From: Trebonia sp036509215
GTDB taxonomy: Bacteria > Actinomycetota > Actinomycetes > Streptosporangiales > Streptosporangiaceae
Assembly (NCBI GenBank): GCA_036509215.1
Contig: DATCGA010000220.1
Location: 1 to 47,761, forward strand
Length of the DNA: 47,761 bases
Reading direction: 5' to 3'
A program made the position numbers and the translations under genes. The notes below the pieces were generated by a model. It saw only the letters and a list, made by a program, of their open reading frames with translations, was not told the DNA's origin and searched no databases. Shown in pieces: positions 24,666-34,409 of the stretch. The number at the start of each line of letters is the position of its first letter. The first letter of the stretch is position 1.

Positions 24666-25022
24666 GTGAGGGACACGGTATCGATCAGGGACCTGCGGGT
24701 GGCCACGGTCATCGGCGTGTACGACTGGGAGCGCGAGACCGAGCAGGCGCTGGTGTTCGCGGTCGACATGGCGGCCGACGTGGCCAGGGCGGCGTCCCGC
24801 GACGACCTGGCCGACGCGCTCGACTACTCGTCGGCCGCGCAGACCGTCAAGACCGTCGTCATCGAGGGCAAGTTCCAGCTCATCGAGACGGCTGCCGAGC
24901 GCGTCGCCGAGCGGCTGATCAGCGACTACGACCTCACCTGGGTGCGGGTGGCGGTGGTCAAGCCGATCCCGAGCGAGGGCTACACGGCCGCGATCACGAT
25001 CGAGCGCACAGCCAGCCGATGA
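24666..25022 (+). CDS. folB: Dihydroneopterin aldolase
   Basis: A 118-residue FolB homologue: VSIRDLRVATVIGVYDWERE, ALDYSSAAQTVKTVVIEGKFQLIETAAERVAERLI and VAVVKPIPSEGYTAAITIER fit the tunnelling-fold enzyme. The catalytic lysine candidate is in VVKPIP and the substrate-binding glutamate in LIETAAE. It converts dihydroneopterin to hydroxymethyl-dihydropterin in folate synthesis. GTG 24666 lies 7 nt after a TAGCAT box with no RBS, suggesting leaderless translation. Other folate genes (folK, folP) are not adjacent, unlike in many actinobacteria. Confidence 0.9.
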   Translation: MRDTVSIRDLRVATVIGVYDWERETEQALVFAVDMAADVARAASRDDLADALDYSSAAQTVKTVVIEGKFQLIETAAERVAERLISDYDLTWVRVAVVKPIPSEGYTAAITIERTASR

Positions 25023-25073
25023 CCCTTCGCTGACAGCGGACAACCGGCCGGAAATAAGAACGGGCTCTTCTTT

Positions 25074-25094
25074 CTTGAGTGTAGGTGACTCAAC
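25074..25094 (+). promoter_or_regulatory. HAIR operator (HspR-associated inverted repeat) of lon
   Basis: CTTGAGT-N7-ACTCAAC at 25074-25094 matches the HspR consensus CTTGAGT-N7-ACTCAAG in 13 of 14 arm positions, 13 nt before the lon start. HspR is known to repress lon, dnaK and clpB in Streptomyces, so heat-shock control of lon is expected here. Confidence 0.92.
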
Positions 25095-25107
25095 CTTAGG
25101 AGGGCTG

Positions 25108-27549
<2,442 letters not shown>

Positions 27550-27577
27550 GCCCGGAAGTTCGGCTCGGTCAGTGATA

Positions 27578-27614
27578 AACGGCCGGGCGGCCCAGTGCGG
27601 GCCGCCCGGCCGTT
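27578..27614 (+). terminator. Terminator hairpin after lon
   Basis: A perfect 16-bp stem AACGGCCGGGCGGCCC / GGGCCGCCCGGCCGTT with a 5-nt loop AGTGC. It lies between convergent lon and zur and probably serves both. Confidence 0.9.
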
Positions 27615-27679
27615 GCCGTTCCCAGTCAAAGGCGGAAAGCAATCCGTATATCGAACGGACCGTTGCTTCGCCTGGCGGG

Positions 27680-28093
27680 TCAGATCTCCGCGTCGGAGTG
27701 GTCAGGGCAGAGGCCGAACAGCTCGACCGTGTGGTTGACCGACGTGAAGCCGGCCTCGGCCGCGACCCTCTCCGCCCACTGCTCGATGACGCGCCCCTCC
27801 ACCTCGACGCTGCGACCGCAGACGCGGCAGGTCAGGTGGTGGTGATGGCCGGTCGAGCCGCACTGCCGGTACAGGGCCTCGCCCGACGGGTCGCGGATCG
27901 AGTCGATCACGCCCTGCTCGCTGAGCACCTGCAGGTGCCGGTAGACGGTGGTGAGCCCCACGGTCTCCCCCTGGCGGCGGAGCTCGGCGTGAATTTCCTG
28001 CGCGCTGCGGAACCCCGGAAGGCTAGTCAGGGCGGTGGCGACGGCCGAGGCCTGCTTGGTCCCGCGCACCCGAGTCCCTCTCGGCTGATCCAC
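27680..28093 (-). CDS. zur: Fur-family zinc uptake regulator Zur
   Basis: A 137-residue Fur-family repressor. The N-terminal winged helix includes FRSAQEIHAELRRQGETVGLTTVYRHLQVLSEQGVID. The C-terminal half has the HHHHLTCRVCGRSVEV regulatory site and a second C in FGLCPDHSD. It should bind zinc and repress zinc import genes. GTG 28093 (VDQPRGTRVRGT) has AGGTG 5-6 nt upstream; earlier TTG or GTG codons are possible. It is divergent from znuA with the Zur box between, so it may also autoregulate. Location next to znuACB supports Zur rather than Fur, Mur or Nur. Confidence 0.9.
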   Translation of the reverse strand: MDQPRGTRVRGTKQASAVATALTSLPGFRSAQEIHAELRRQGETVGLTTVYRHLQVLSEQGVIDSIRDPSGEALYRQCGSTGHHHHLTCRVCGRSVEVEGRVIEQWAERVAAEAGFTSVNHTVELFGLCPDHSDAEI

Positions 28094-28190
28094 TGTCACA
28101 CCTTGCAAGTTAGCCGGCCTTCCCCGCGCTGACCATGAACCCCGACGGACCGCGGGCCAGCGCCAGCGTGATCTTCGCGATCCGGTTGCT

Positions 28191-28217
28191 TAATGATACT
28201 GGAAACGATTATCATTA
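28191..28217 (+). promoter_or_regulatory. Zur box upstream of znuA
   Basis: A core 15-mer at 28200-28214 (TGGAAACGATTATCA) matches the actinobacterial Zur consensus TGAAAATGATTTTCA at 12 of 15 positions. Around it TAATGATA (28191-28198) and TATCATTA (28210-28217) form an 8-bp perfect inverted repeat. It lies 36-63 nt before the znuA ATG and would be bound by zinc-loaded Zur. Confidence 0.85.
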
Positions 28218-28253
28218 CAAACGTACGGGACGACGATCAGCGAGGAGCAGGGC

Positions 28254-29234
28254 ATGCGCAGTGGTGCGGTCAGGGAGCGGGCAGTGAAGGTCATCGGCGG
28301 GCGGCGACGCCTGACGCGGGTCGCGCTGCTCGCCGCCGGGGCGGCGGTCACCGCCACGGCCCTGTCGGCCTGCTCGATCGGCACGAGCGCGGCCGGGACT
28401 GATCCCGGCAAGATCGTCGCGGTCGGCGCCGAGAACGAGTACGCCGACGTGATCAGCCAGGTCGGCGGCCAGTACGTGCAGGCCAGCGCCATCATGTCCA
28501 ACCCCAACACCGACCCGCACACGTTCGAGGCGAGCCCGGCGGTCGCCCGCGAGATCGGCGCGGCCCAGGTCATCGTGCAGAACGGCGTCGCCTACGACAC
28601 GTTCATGTCCACGATCGAAAGCGCCGCCGGGAGCGGCAGCAGCAAGGTCATCGACGTGCAGAAGCTGCTCGGGCTGCCGGACTCCACCGCTAACCCGCAC
28701 CTGTGGTACAACCCCGCCACGATGCCGAAGGTCGCGGACGCGATCGCCGCCGACCTGGCCGCGATCCAGCCGGCCCACGCGGCCTACTTCAAGGCGCACG
28801 CGAAGTCCTTCGTCGCCTCGCTCAACTCCTGGCACAGCGCCATCGCCGCCTTCAAGACGGCCTACCCGGACGTCCCGGTGGCGACGACCGAGCCGGTGGC
28901 CGACTACATGCTGCAGGCGGTCGGGGCGGACAACCTGACCCCGTGGACGTTCCAGGCCGACATCATGAACGGGGTCGACCCGTCACCGCAGAACGTGGCG
29001 GCGCAAAAGGCGCTGTTCACCGACCATAAGGTAAAGGTGTTCCTTTACAACCAGCAGGTCACCGATCCGCTCACGGAGTCGCTGATTACGCTGGCCAACC
29101 AGAACCACATCCCGGTCGTCGGCGTCTACGAGACGATGCCGACACCCGGGTACGACTACCAGACCTGGATGCTGACCGAGGTGCAGGACCTGCGCAAGGC
29201 GGTCGCGGACAAGGTCTCGACCGAGCACCTGTGA
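28254..29234 (+). CDS. znuA: Zinc ABC transporter substrate-binding lipoprotein
   Basis: A 326-residue cluster A-I binding protein. The lipoprotein signal has basic residues (RRRLTR) and a hydrophobic stretch ending in lipobox LSAC with Cys40, so it is anchored outside the membrane. Metal ligands appear to be His89 (DPHTF), His149 (NPHLW), Glu213 (TTEPVADYM) and Glu293 or a nearby Asp (VYETMP). There is no His-rich loop. Ligand choice resembles Mn-type proteins, although the Zur box indicates zinc. The ATG at 28254 follows GAGGAG by about 6 nt. First gene of a zinc-controlled operon with znuC and two permeases. Confidence 0.9.
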   Translation: MRSGAVRERAVKVIGGRRRLTRVALLAAGAAVTATALSACSIGTSAAGTDPGKIVAVGAENEYADVISQVGGQYVQASAIMSNPNTDPHTFEASPAVAREIGAAQVIVQNGVAYDTFMSTIESAAGSGSSKVIDVQKLLGLPDSTANPHLWYNPATMPKVADAIAADLAAIQPAHAAYFKAHAKSFVASLNSWHSAIAAFKTAYPDVPVATTEPVADYMLQAVGADNLTPWTFQADIMNGVDPSPQNVAAQKALFTDHKVKVFLYNQQVTDPLTESLITLANQNHIPVVGVYETMPTPGYDYQTWMLTEVQDLRKAVADKVSTEHL

Positions 29235-29257
29235 TGAGTGCTCCTGTGAGGTCCGTG

Positions 29258-30067
29258 ATGGCGAACGAAGCAGCGCAGAGGGCGGTCACGGCGCCCGCGA
29301 CGCGACCGGATCTGCTCGCGCTCGAGGACATCGGCGTCCGCCTCGGCGGCCGCCAGGTGCTCAGCGACGTGACCTTCGCACTGCGCAAGGGCGAGTTCAC
29401 CGGGATCATCGGACCGAACGGCGCGGGCAAGACCACCCTGCTGCGGGTCATCCTCGGGCTGCTCGAGCCGTCGGGCGGGCGGGTGCTGATCGACGGCGAG
29501 CCGGTCGACAGCAAAAGCAAGTCGGCCATCGGCTACGTGCCGCAGAAGCTCGTCATCGACCCGGACATGCCGCTGCGGGCCAGGGACGTCGTCGGGCTCG
29601 GCCTCGACGGGCACCGGCTCGGGTTCGCCTTCCCTTCGCGGCAGCGCCGCGACACGATCGAGGCGGCGCTGAGCGACGTCGGCGCCGACCGGTACGCCGA
29701 CGCCCGGGTGGGCGAGCTCTCCGGCGGCGAGCAGCAGCGGGTGCTGATCGCGCACGCGCTGATCTCGCGGCCGAAGCTGCTGCTGCTTGACGAGCCGCTG
29801 GCCAACCTCGACCTGCGGAGCGAGCAGGAGATCGTCGCGGTGCTCGGCCGGCTGGCCCGCGAGCAGCAGATCGCGATCCTGCTCTCCGCGCACGACATGA
29901 ACCCGCTGCTGGGCGTCATGGACCGGATCGTGTACGTCGCCAACGGCCGGGTCGCCACCGGGCCGACCGACGAGGTCGTCACCTCCGAGGGCCTGACCAG
30001 GCTCTACGGCCACCGGGTGGACGTGGTCCGGGTGCAGAACCGGGTCCTCGTGGTCGCGGGCGAGTAG
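29258..30067 (+). CDS. znuC: Zinc ABC transporter ATP-binding protein
   Basis: A 269-residue ABC ATPase. Walker A is GPNGAGKTT, the Q-loop GYVPQKL, the signature LSGGEQQR and Walker B LLLLDEPLANLD, with H-loop Ala-His in LLSAHDMN. It drives zinc import with the two permeases. The ATG at 29258 is favoured by GAGG 6 nt upstream; ATG 29234 or GTG 29231 overlap the znuA stop and would add 8-9 residues. All functional motifs are intact. Second gene of the operon, immediately downstream of znuA. Confidence 0.92.
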   Translation: MANEAAQRAVTAPATRPDLLALEDIGVRLGGRQVLSDVTFALRKGEFTGIIGPNGAGKTTLLRVILGLLEPSGGRVLIDGEPVDSKSKSAIGYVPQKLVIDPDMPLRARDVVGLGLDGHRLGFAFPSRQRRDTIEAALSDVGADRYADARVGELSGGEQQRVLIAHALISRPKLLLLDEPLANLDLRSEQEIVAVLGRLAREQQIAILLSAHDMNPLLGVMDRIVYVANGRVATGPTDEVVTSEGLTRLYGHRVDVVRVQNRVLVVAGE

Positions 30068-30070
30068 CGC

Positions 30071-30964
30071 GTGCACTACCTCTTCGAGCCGGGGCTGTTC
30101 GCCAGCGGGCCGGTCAGGACCGCCCTGCTGGTGGGCGCCATCGTCGCCGTCACCTCGGGCGTCATCGGCGTGTTCACCGTCATCAGGGGCCAGTCCTTCG
30201 CCGGCCACGCGCTGGCCGACGTCGCCACCACCGGCGGGTCGGGCGCGTTCCTGGTCGGCCTCAACCAGTTCTGGGGCTTCCTGGCAGCCGGGATCGCGGC
30301 CGCCGCGCTGATGGAGGGGATCGGGGTGCAGCGCCGCCGGGGCCGGGACGTGGCCACCGGGGTGGTGCTCGGCGCCGCCCTCGGTGCCGCTGCGCTCTTC
30401 CTCTACCTGGGCACCCTGCAGACGTCCACGACCGGGGCCTCGTTCACCGTCTTGTTCGGCTCGATCTTCGTGATCAGCCCGGACACCGTGCCCGCGCTGA
30501 TCGCGTCCGGCCTCATCGCCCTCGCGGTGGTGGCCGCGCTCACCCGGGTGCTGCTGCTCACCTCGCTCTCGTCCGACCTCGCGCGGGCCAAGGGCGTGCC
30601 GGTCAGGACAGTCGGCATCGGCTACCTGGCCGCGCTCGCGGTCTCGGTCTCGCTCGCGGCCGTCGCGATCGGGGCGGTGCTCTCGACCGCGCTGCTGATC
30701 GGCCCGTCGGCGACCGCGCTGCGGGTCACCAAGAGCCCCGGCTGGGCGATGGCGGCCTCGGCCCTCACCGGCGTGGCGGCGACCTGGATCGGCATCGTGC
30801 TCGCGTACGACTCCTTCTACTGGCCGCCGCGCGGGCACGGCTGGCCGGTCTCGTTCTTCGTCGTCACCCTGGTCCTGATCGGCTACCTGCTGACCTACGT
30901 GAAGCGGCCGCGTCGGCTGGCGCCGCGCTCTCCGCACGAGGGGGCCGAATGTTCACCGGCCTGA
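30071..30964 (+). CDS. znuB: Zinc ABC transporter permease
   Basis: A 297-residue membrane permease of the ABC-3 (ZnuB) family with about 8-9 hydrophobic segments, including GIGYLAALAVSVSLAAVAIGAVLSTALLIGPSATA, characteristic of metal permeases. The GTG at 30071 comes 3 nt after the znuC stop. The C-terminal cytoplasmic tail is basic. Its 3' end overlaps the next permease gene by 16 nt, so both are read together. See the paired permease entry for the significance of having two. Confidence 0.9.
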   Translation: MHYLFEPGLFASGPVRTALLVGAIVAVTSGVIGVFTVIRGQSFAGHALADVATTGGSGAFLVGLNQFWGFLAAGIAAAALMEGIGVQRRRGRDVATGVVLGAALGAAALFLYLGTLQTSTTGASFTVLFGSIFVISPDTVPALIASGLIALAVVAALTRVLLLTSLSSDLARAKGVPVRTVGIGYLAALAVSVSLAAVAIGAVLSTALLIGPSATALRVTKSPGWAMAASALTGVAATWIGIVLAYDSFYWPPRGHGWPVSFFVVTLVLIGYLLTYVKRPRRLAPRSPHEGAECSPA

Positions 30965-31770
30965 TGCTGAACACCTGGATCGCCGCCACCATCGTCGCCG
31001 TGATCGCGGGTATGGTCGGGTTCTTCGCGGTGCTGCGCGGGCAGACGTTCGCCGCCCACGCGATACCGAACGGCGCGTTCGCGGGCGCGGCCGGCGCCAG
31101 CCTGCTCGGCATCAACGTGCTCTGGGGGCTGGCGGTGTTCGCGATCGGCGGCGCCCTCGGCATCGGCGCGCTCGGCTCGGAACGGCAGGGCCGCAAGGGC
31201 CGCAACGACGTGGTGACCGCGCTCGGGCTGGTCCTCATGCTCGGGCTGGGCGCGCTGTTCGTCAGCGTCAGCAGCGAGTACGCCGAGGAGACCTACGCGC
31301 TGCTGTTCGGCGAGGTGTTCGGCGTCAGCCAGAACGAGGTGCTGCCGATCCTGCTGCTGGGGATCGTGTCGGTGATCGCCATCGGGGTGGCGTTCCGCCC
31401 GCTGATGCTCACCAGCGCGCTGCCCGAGGTGGCCGAGGCCCGCGGCGTCTCCACCCGCCGGGCCGACCTCTACTTCCTGGTCGTGATGGCGCTCGCGACC
31501 TCGATGACCGTGCCGGTGGTGGGCGCGCTGCTGATGTTCAGCCTGATGATCGGCCCGGCCGCCGCCGCCCGATCGGTCACCGCCCGGCCGGGGGCCGCGC
31601 TCGCCCTCTCGGTCGTCATCGCGCTCGTCACCGTCTGGATCTCCATCGCCCTGTCCTACCGGACGAACTGGCCGCTTGGCTTCTTCGTGGGCGTGGCAGG
31701 CGCCGTCTTCTACCTCCTCGGCCAGGGCGCCCGGGCCCTCGGGGTCAGCCGCACTCGCCTGGCGGCGTGA
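30949..31770 (+). CDS. Second zinc ABC transporter permease
   Basis: A 273-residue ABC-3 permease paralogous to the preceding one; both share RGQ-F-A-HA near the N-terminus (VIRGQSFAGHA and VLRGQTFAAHA) and the LMIGPAAAA-type segment. The ATG at 30949 has GAGG upstream and overlaps the previous gene by 16 nt. A heterodimeric membrane channel of two different permeases is likely, with one ATPase supplied twice. The last gene of the operon, ending about 90 nt before the convergent GGDEF gene; GGCGGCCCCCGG occurs twice in that spacer but no clear terminator is seen. Confidence 0.9.
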   Translation: MFTGLMLNTWIAATIVAVIAGMVGFFAVLRGQTFAAHAIPNGAFAGAAGASLLGINVLWGLAVFAIGGALGIGALGSERQGRKGRNDVVTALGLVLMLGLGALFVSVSSEYAEETYALLFGEVFGVSQNEVLPILLLGIVSVIAIGVAFRPLMLTSALPEVAEARGVSTRRADLYFLVVMALATSMTVPVVGALLMFSLMIGPAAAARSVTARPGAALALSVVIALVTVWISIALSYRTNWPLGFFVGVAGAVFYLLGQGARALGVSRTRLAA

Positions 31771-31861
31771 AGCGGGCTCGTCCCGGATGGCGTCGAGCAC
31801 CAGGCGGGCGGCCCCCGGGCGGCCCCCGGGCCGTGACCGCGCAGGGGCGGTACCGACGGGC

Positions 31862-32659
31862 TCACCGGTAGTCTTCCTCGATCGCCCGCACCCACCGGTT
31901 CCGCCCCTCCTGCTTGGCCCGGTACAACGCCAGGTCGGCGGCGTGCAGGGCCTTGCGGGGATCGGGGCGGCCGGCCGCCAGGCCGGCCGAGAACGTGACC
32001 GGGCACGGCCGCGCCCGCATCCACTCGATGCGCAGCCGGGCCAGGAACCGCTCGGCGCCGTCCCCGGCCAGGATGACCACGAACTCGTCGCCCCCGTAGC
32101 GTCCGACCTGCTCGGCCGCCCGCACGGTGCCGGCCAGGGTGCGGCCGAACAGGCGCAGGACGTTGTCGCCCTCACGGTGCCCGAGGCTGTCGTTGACCGC
32201 CTTGAAGTGGTCGAGGTCGATCATGACGACGGTGTCCTCGGGCCGGAGGCGGCCGAGGGCCCGGCCCAGCGTGCGCCGGTTCGCCAGGCCGGTCAGGGGG
32301 TCGATGGAGGCGTCCTGGGCGAGGCGGGACGGGCGGTCGAGGAGTTCCAGCGCCCGCTGGGCGTCGCGGACGAAGGCCGGGAGGTGGCGCTCGAGCAGCA
32401 TCCGGGGGACTCCGGCCTGCGGTGCGGTGGGCAGGACGGGCTCGCCCAGGCCGAACGAGACGTCGACCGGAAGGGCATCGCCGGTCGCGGCGGCGGCCGC
32501 GACGACCCGCCCGCCAAGCCGCTCGACCAGATCGCGGGCCATCGCCGGCACCGCGGCCGGGGTCTCGATCCACAGCAGGGCGCGGGTCGCGTCGAGCACC
32601 GCCGACAGGGCGGCGTCGGCCGGCGGCCCGTCTGGCGGGAGGGCAGGAGGTCCACGCAT
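31862..32659 (-). CDS. GGDEF diguanylate cyclase, soluble
   Basis: A 265-residue protein with a C-terminal GGDEF domain (about 105-262): DPLTGLANRR, MIDLDHFKAVNDSLGH and RYGGDEF with the catalytic GGDEF at 189-193. It should make cyclic di-GMP from two GTP. The product-inhibition I-site RxxD is RAAE (R-x-x-E) here, so feedback may be weak. No membrane helix or PAS/GAF signature is seen in the N-terminal 100 residues (VDVSFGLGEPVLP..), which could be a small sensor. The ATG at 32659 follows GAGGGG; a longer frame to 32767 has no RBS. Divergent from hen1. Confidence 0.87.
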   Translation of the reverse strand: MRGPPALPPDGPPADAALSAVLDATRALLWIETPAAVPAMARDLVERLGGRVVAAAAATGDALPVDVSFGLGEPVLPTAPQAGVPRMLLERHLPAFVRDAQRALELLDRPSRLAQDASIDPLTGLANRRTLGRALGRLRPEDTVVMIDLDHFKAVNDSLGHREGDNVLRLFGRTLAGTVRAAEQVGRYGGDEFVVILAGDGAERFLARLRIEWMRARPCPVTFSAGLAAGRPDPRKALHAADLALYRAKQEGRNRWVRAIEEDYR

Positions 32660-32816
32660 CGACCCCTCGTATTTCTCGGCGGCCGCGGTGGGGCACGCCG
32701 GCTCAGTCACCGGCGTCCGCCCCGATACCCGCCTGTAGGTCACTGACAGTAACGCCCACGGCGCCAATACTACACCCAGTAATATTTCGCGCGAAGATCG
32801 AAAAGATACTTGGCGT

Positions 32817-32838
32817 TTCCGGTGCTATAACACCGGAA
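32817..32838. promoter_or_regulatory. Perfect palindrome upstream of the RNA-repair operon
   Basis: TTCCGGTG-CTATAA-CACCGGAA is a perfect 8-bp-arm inverted repeat with a 6-nt centre containing TATAAC, usable as a -10 element. It lies in the AT-rich part of the divergent intergenic region between the GGDEF gene and hen1. A dimeric repressor bound here could shut off hen1-pnkp. Confidence 0.6.
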
Positions 32839-32847
32839 TCGCCATGG

Positions 32848-32859
32848 ATTTCGAGAAAT
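32848..32859. promoter_or_regulatory. Second palindrome upstream of the RNA-repair operon
   Basis: ATTTC-GA-GAAAT is a perfect 12-bp palindrome, 9 nt after the larger one and about 87 nt before the hen1 start. It may be a second operator or part of the promoter. No -35/-10 pair with optimal spacing could be fixed. Confidence 0.4.
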
Positions 32860-32945
32860 GATCTTGCCGCTGGTCACGGATGTGGCCGAGGGGCCCGATG
32901 ATAATCCGGCGACATCGGGAGGTGGCTCTGACAGAGTTGTGGGTT

Positions 32946-34409
32946 GTGCTCCTGACCATCACGACGACCGCCGATAACGCCTCGGACCTCGGCTTCCTGC
33001 TGCACAAGCACCCGGGCCGGGTGCAGGCGTTCGACATTTCGGTGGGGACCGCGCACGTGTTCTACCCGCAGGTGGGCGACGCGCGGACGACCGCGGCGCT
33101 GCTGCTCGAGGTCGATCCGGTCGGCCTCGTTCGCGGCCGCCGGGGGCCGGCCGGCGAGGGGTTCGCGCTCGGGCAATACGTGAACGACCGCCCGTACGCG
33201 GCCTCGAGCATGCTCGCGGTCGCGATCAAGGAGGTGTTCCGCACCGCGCTCACCGGCCGCTGCGCCAGCCACCAGCGGCTGGCCGATTCCGCCCTGCCGC
33301 TCGAGCTGCACGTGCCCGCGCTGCCGGGCCGGGGCGGGATCGACCTCCTGCGGCGGGTCTTCGAGCCGCTCGGCTGGCAGGTCACGGCCGCCGCGGCGCC
33401 GCTCGACCCGGCCCTGCCGGGCTGGGGGGAGTCGCGTTACCTGGACATCCGGCTGGCCGGCACCGTGCGGCTGGCGGACGCGCTCAACCACCTCTACGTG
33501 CTGCTGCCGGTGCTTGACGACGCCAAGCACTACTGGGTGAGCACGGACGAGGTCGACAAGCTCGTCCGCGCGGGCGGCGACTGGCTCGCCCGTCATCCCG
33601 AGAAGGAGCTGATCACCCGCCGCTACCTGGCGCACAAGCGCGGGCTGACCAGGGACGCGCTCGCCCGGCTGGCCGAGGTGGACGATCTGGAGGCCGACGA
33701 CCTGGACAACGCGCTCGACGGCCACCGGATGGTCGAAGCGGCGGACCAGCCCGCCCCGCTGAGCGAGCAGCGCCGGGGCGCCGTGCTGGCCGCGATCCGC
33801 GCGGCCGGCGCCAGGAGCGTGGGTGACTTCGGCTGCGGCGAGGGCGCCCTGGTCCGCGATCTGCTCGCCGACCACGCGATCGAGCGGGTGGTGGCGACCG
33901 ACGTGTCGGCCCGGGCGCTGCAGATCGCGGCCCGCAGGCTCAGGCTCGACTCGATGAGCGAGCCGGCCCGGAGGCGGCTCGAGATCTTCCAGTCCTCGCT
34001 CACCTACCGCGACGAGCGGCTGGCGGGCCTCGACGCGGCGGTGCTGACGGAGGTGATCGAGCACGTCGACCCGTCCCGGCTGGCGGCGCTCGAGCGCGTC
34101 GTCTTCGCGTCCGCGGCCCCGTCCGCGGTCATCGTCACCACGCCCAACGTCGAGTACAACGTCCGCTACCTGGAGCTGCCGCCGGGCACGGCGCGGCACC
34201 GCGACCACCGCTTCGAGTGGACCCGCGCCCAGTTTCGCGACTGGGCGGGGCCGGTGGCCGAGCGCAACCGCTACCGGGTGCGGTTCGTGCCCGTGGGCGG
34301 GGACGACCCGGAGGTCGGCCCGCCGACCCAGATGGCGGTGTTCGACAAGATCACCGGCCCGGCTGCCGCCGGGGCCGCGGCTGACGACGTCACGGGGGTG
34401 ACGATATGA
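32946..34409 (+). CDS. hen1: Bacterial Hen1 (3'-terminal RNA ribose 2'-O-methyltransferase)
   Basis: A 487-residue bacterial Hen1. The N-terminal half (LLTITTTADNASDLGFLLHK, then FYPQVGDARTTAALLLEVDP) is the bacterial-specific domain. The C-terminal SAM methyltransferase has VGDFGCGEGALVRDLL (about 290) and the metal-site EVIEHVDPSRL (about 368), followed by TTPNVEYN and HRDHRFEW. It 2'-O-methylates the 3' end at a break, protecting repaired RNA from being recut. GTG 32946 gives the family-like MLLTITTT N-terminus. The SD GGGAGG lies further upstream, next to GTG 32922, so the exact start is uncertain. The stop overlaps pnkp by ATGA. Confidence 0.94.
   Translation: MLLTITTTADNASDLGFLLHKHPGRVQAFDISVGTAHVFYPQVGDARTTAALLLEVDPVGLVRGRRGPAGEGFALGQYVNDRPYAASSMLAVAIKEVFRTALTGRCASHQRLADSALPLELHVPALPGRGGIDLLRRVFEPLGWQVTAAAAPLDPALPGWGESRYLDIRLAGTVRLADALNHLYVLLPVLDDAKHYWVSTDEVDKLVRAGGDWLARHPEKELITRRYLAHKRGLTRDALARLAEVDDLEADDLDNALDGHRMVEAADQPAPLSEQRRGAVLAAIRAAGARSVGDFGCGEGALVRDLLADHAIERVVATDVSARALQIAARRLRLDSMSEPARRRLEIFQSSLTYRDERLAGLDAAVLTEVIEHVDPSRLAALERVVFASAAPSAVIVTTPNVEYNVRYLELPPGTARHRDHRFEWTRAQFRDWAGPVAERNRYRVRFVPVGGDDPEVGPPTQMAVFDKITGPAAAGAAADDVTGVTI

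Noticed and set aside
31771..31861. A terminator between the second zinc permease and the GGDEF gene
   Set aside because: The GGCGGCCCCCGG units are a direct repeat rather than a convincing stem, and there is no U-tract.
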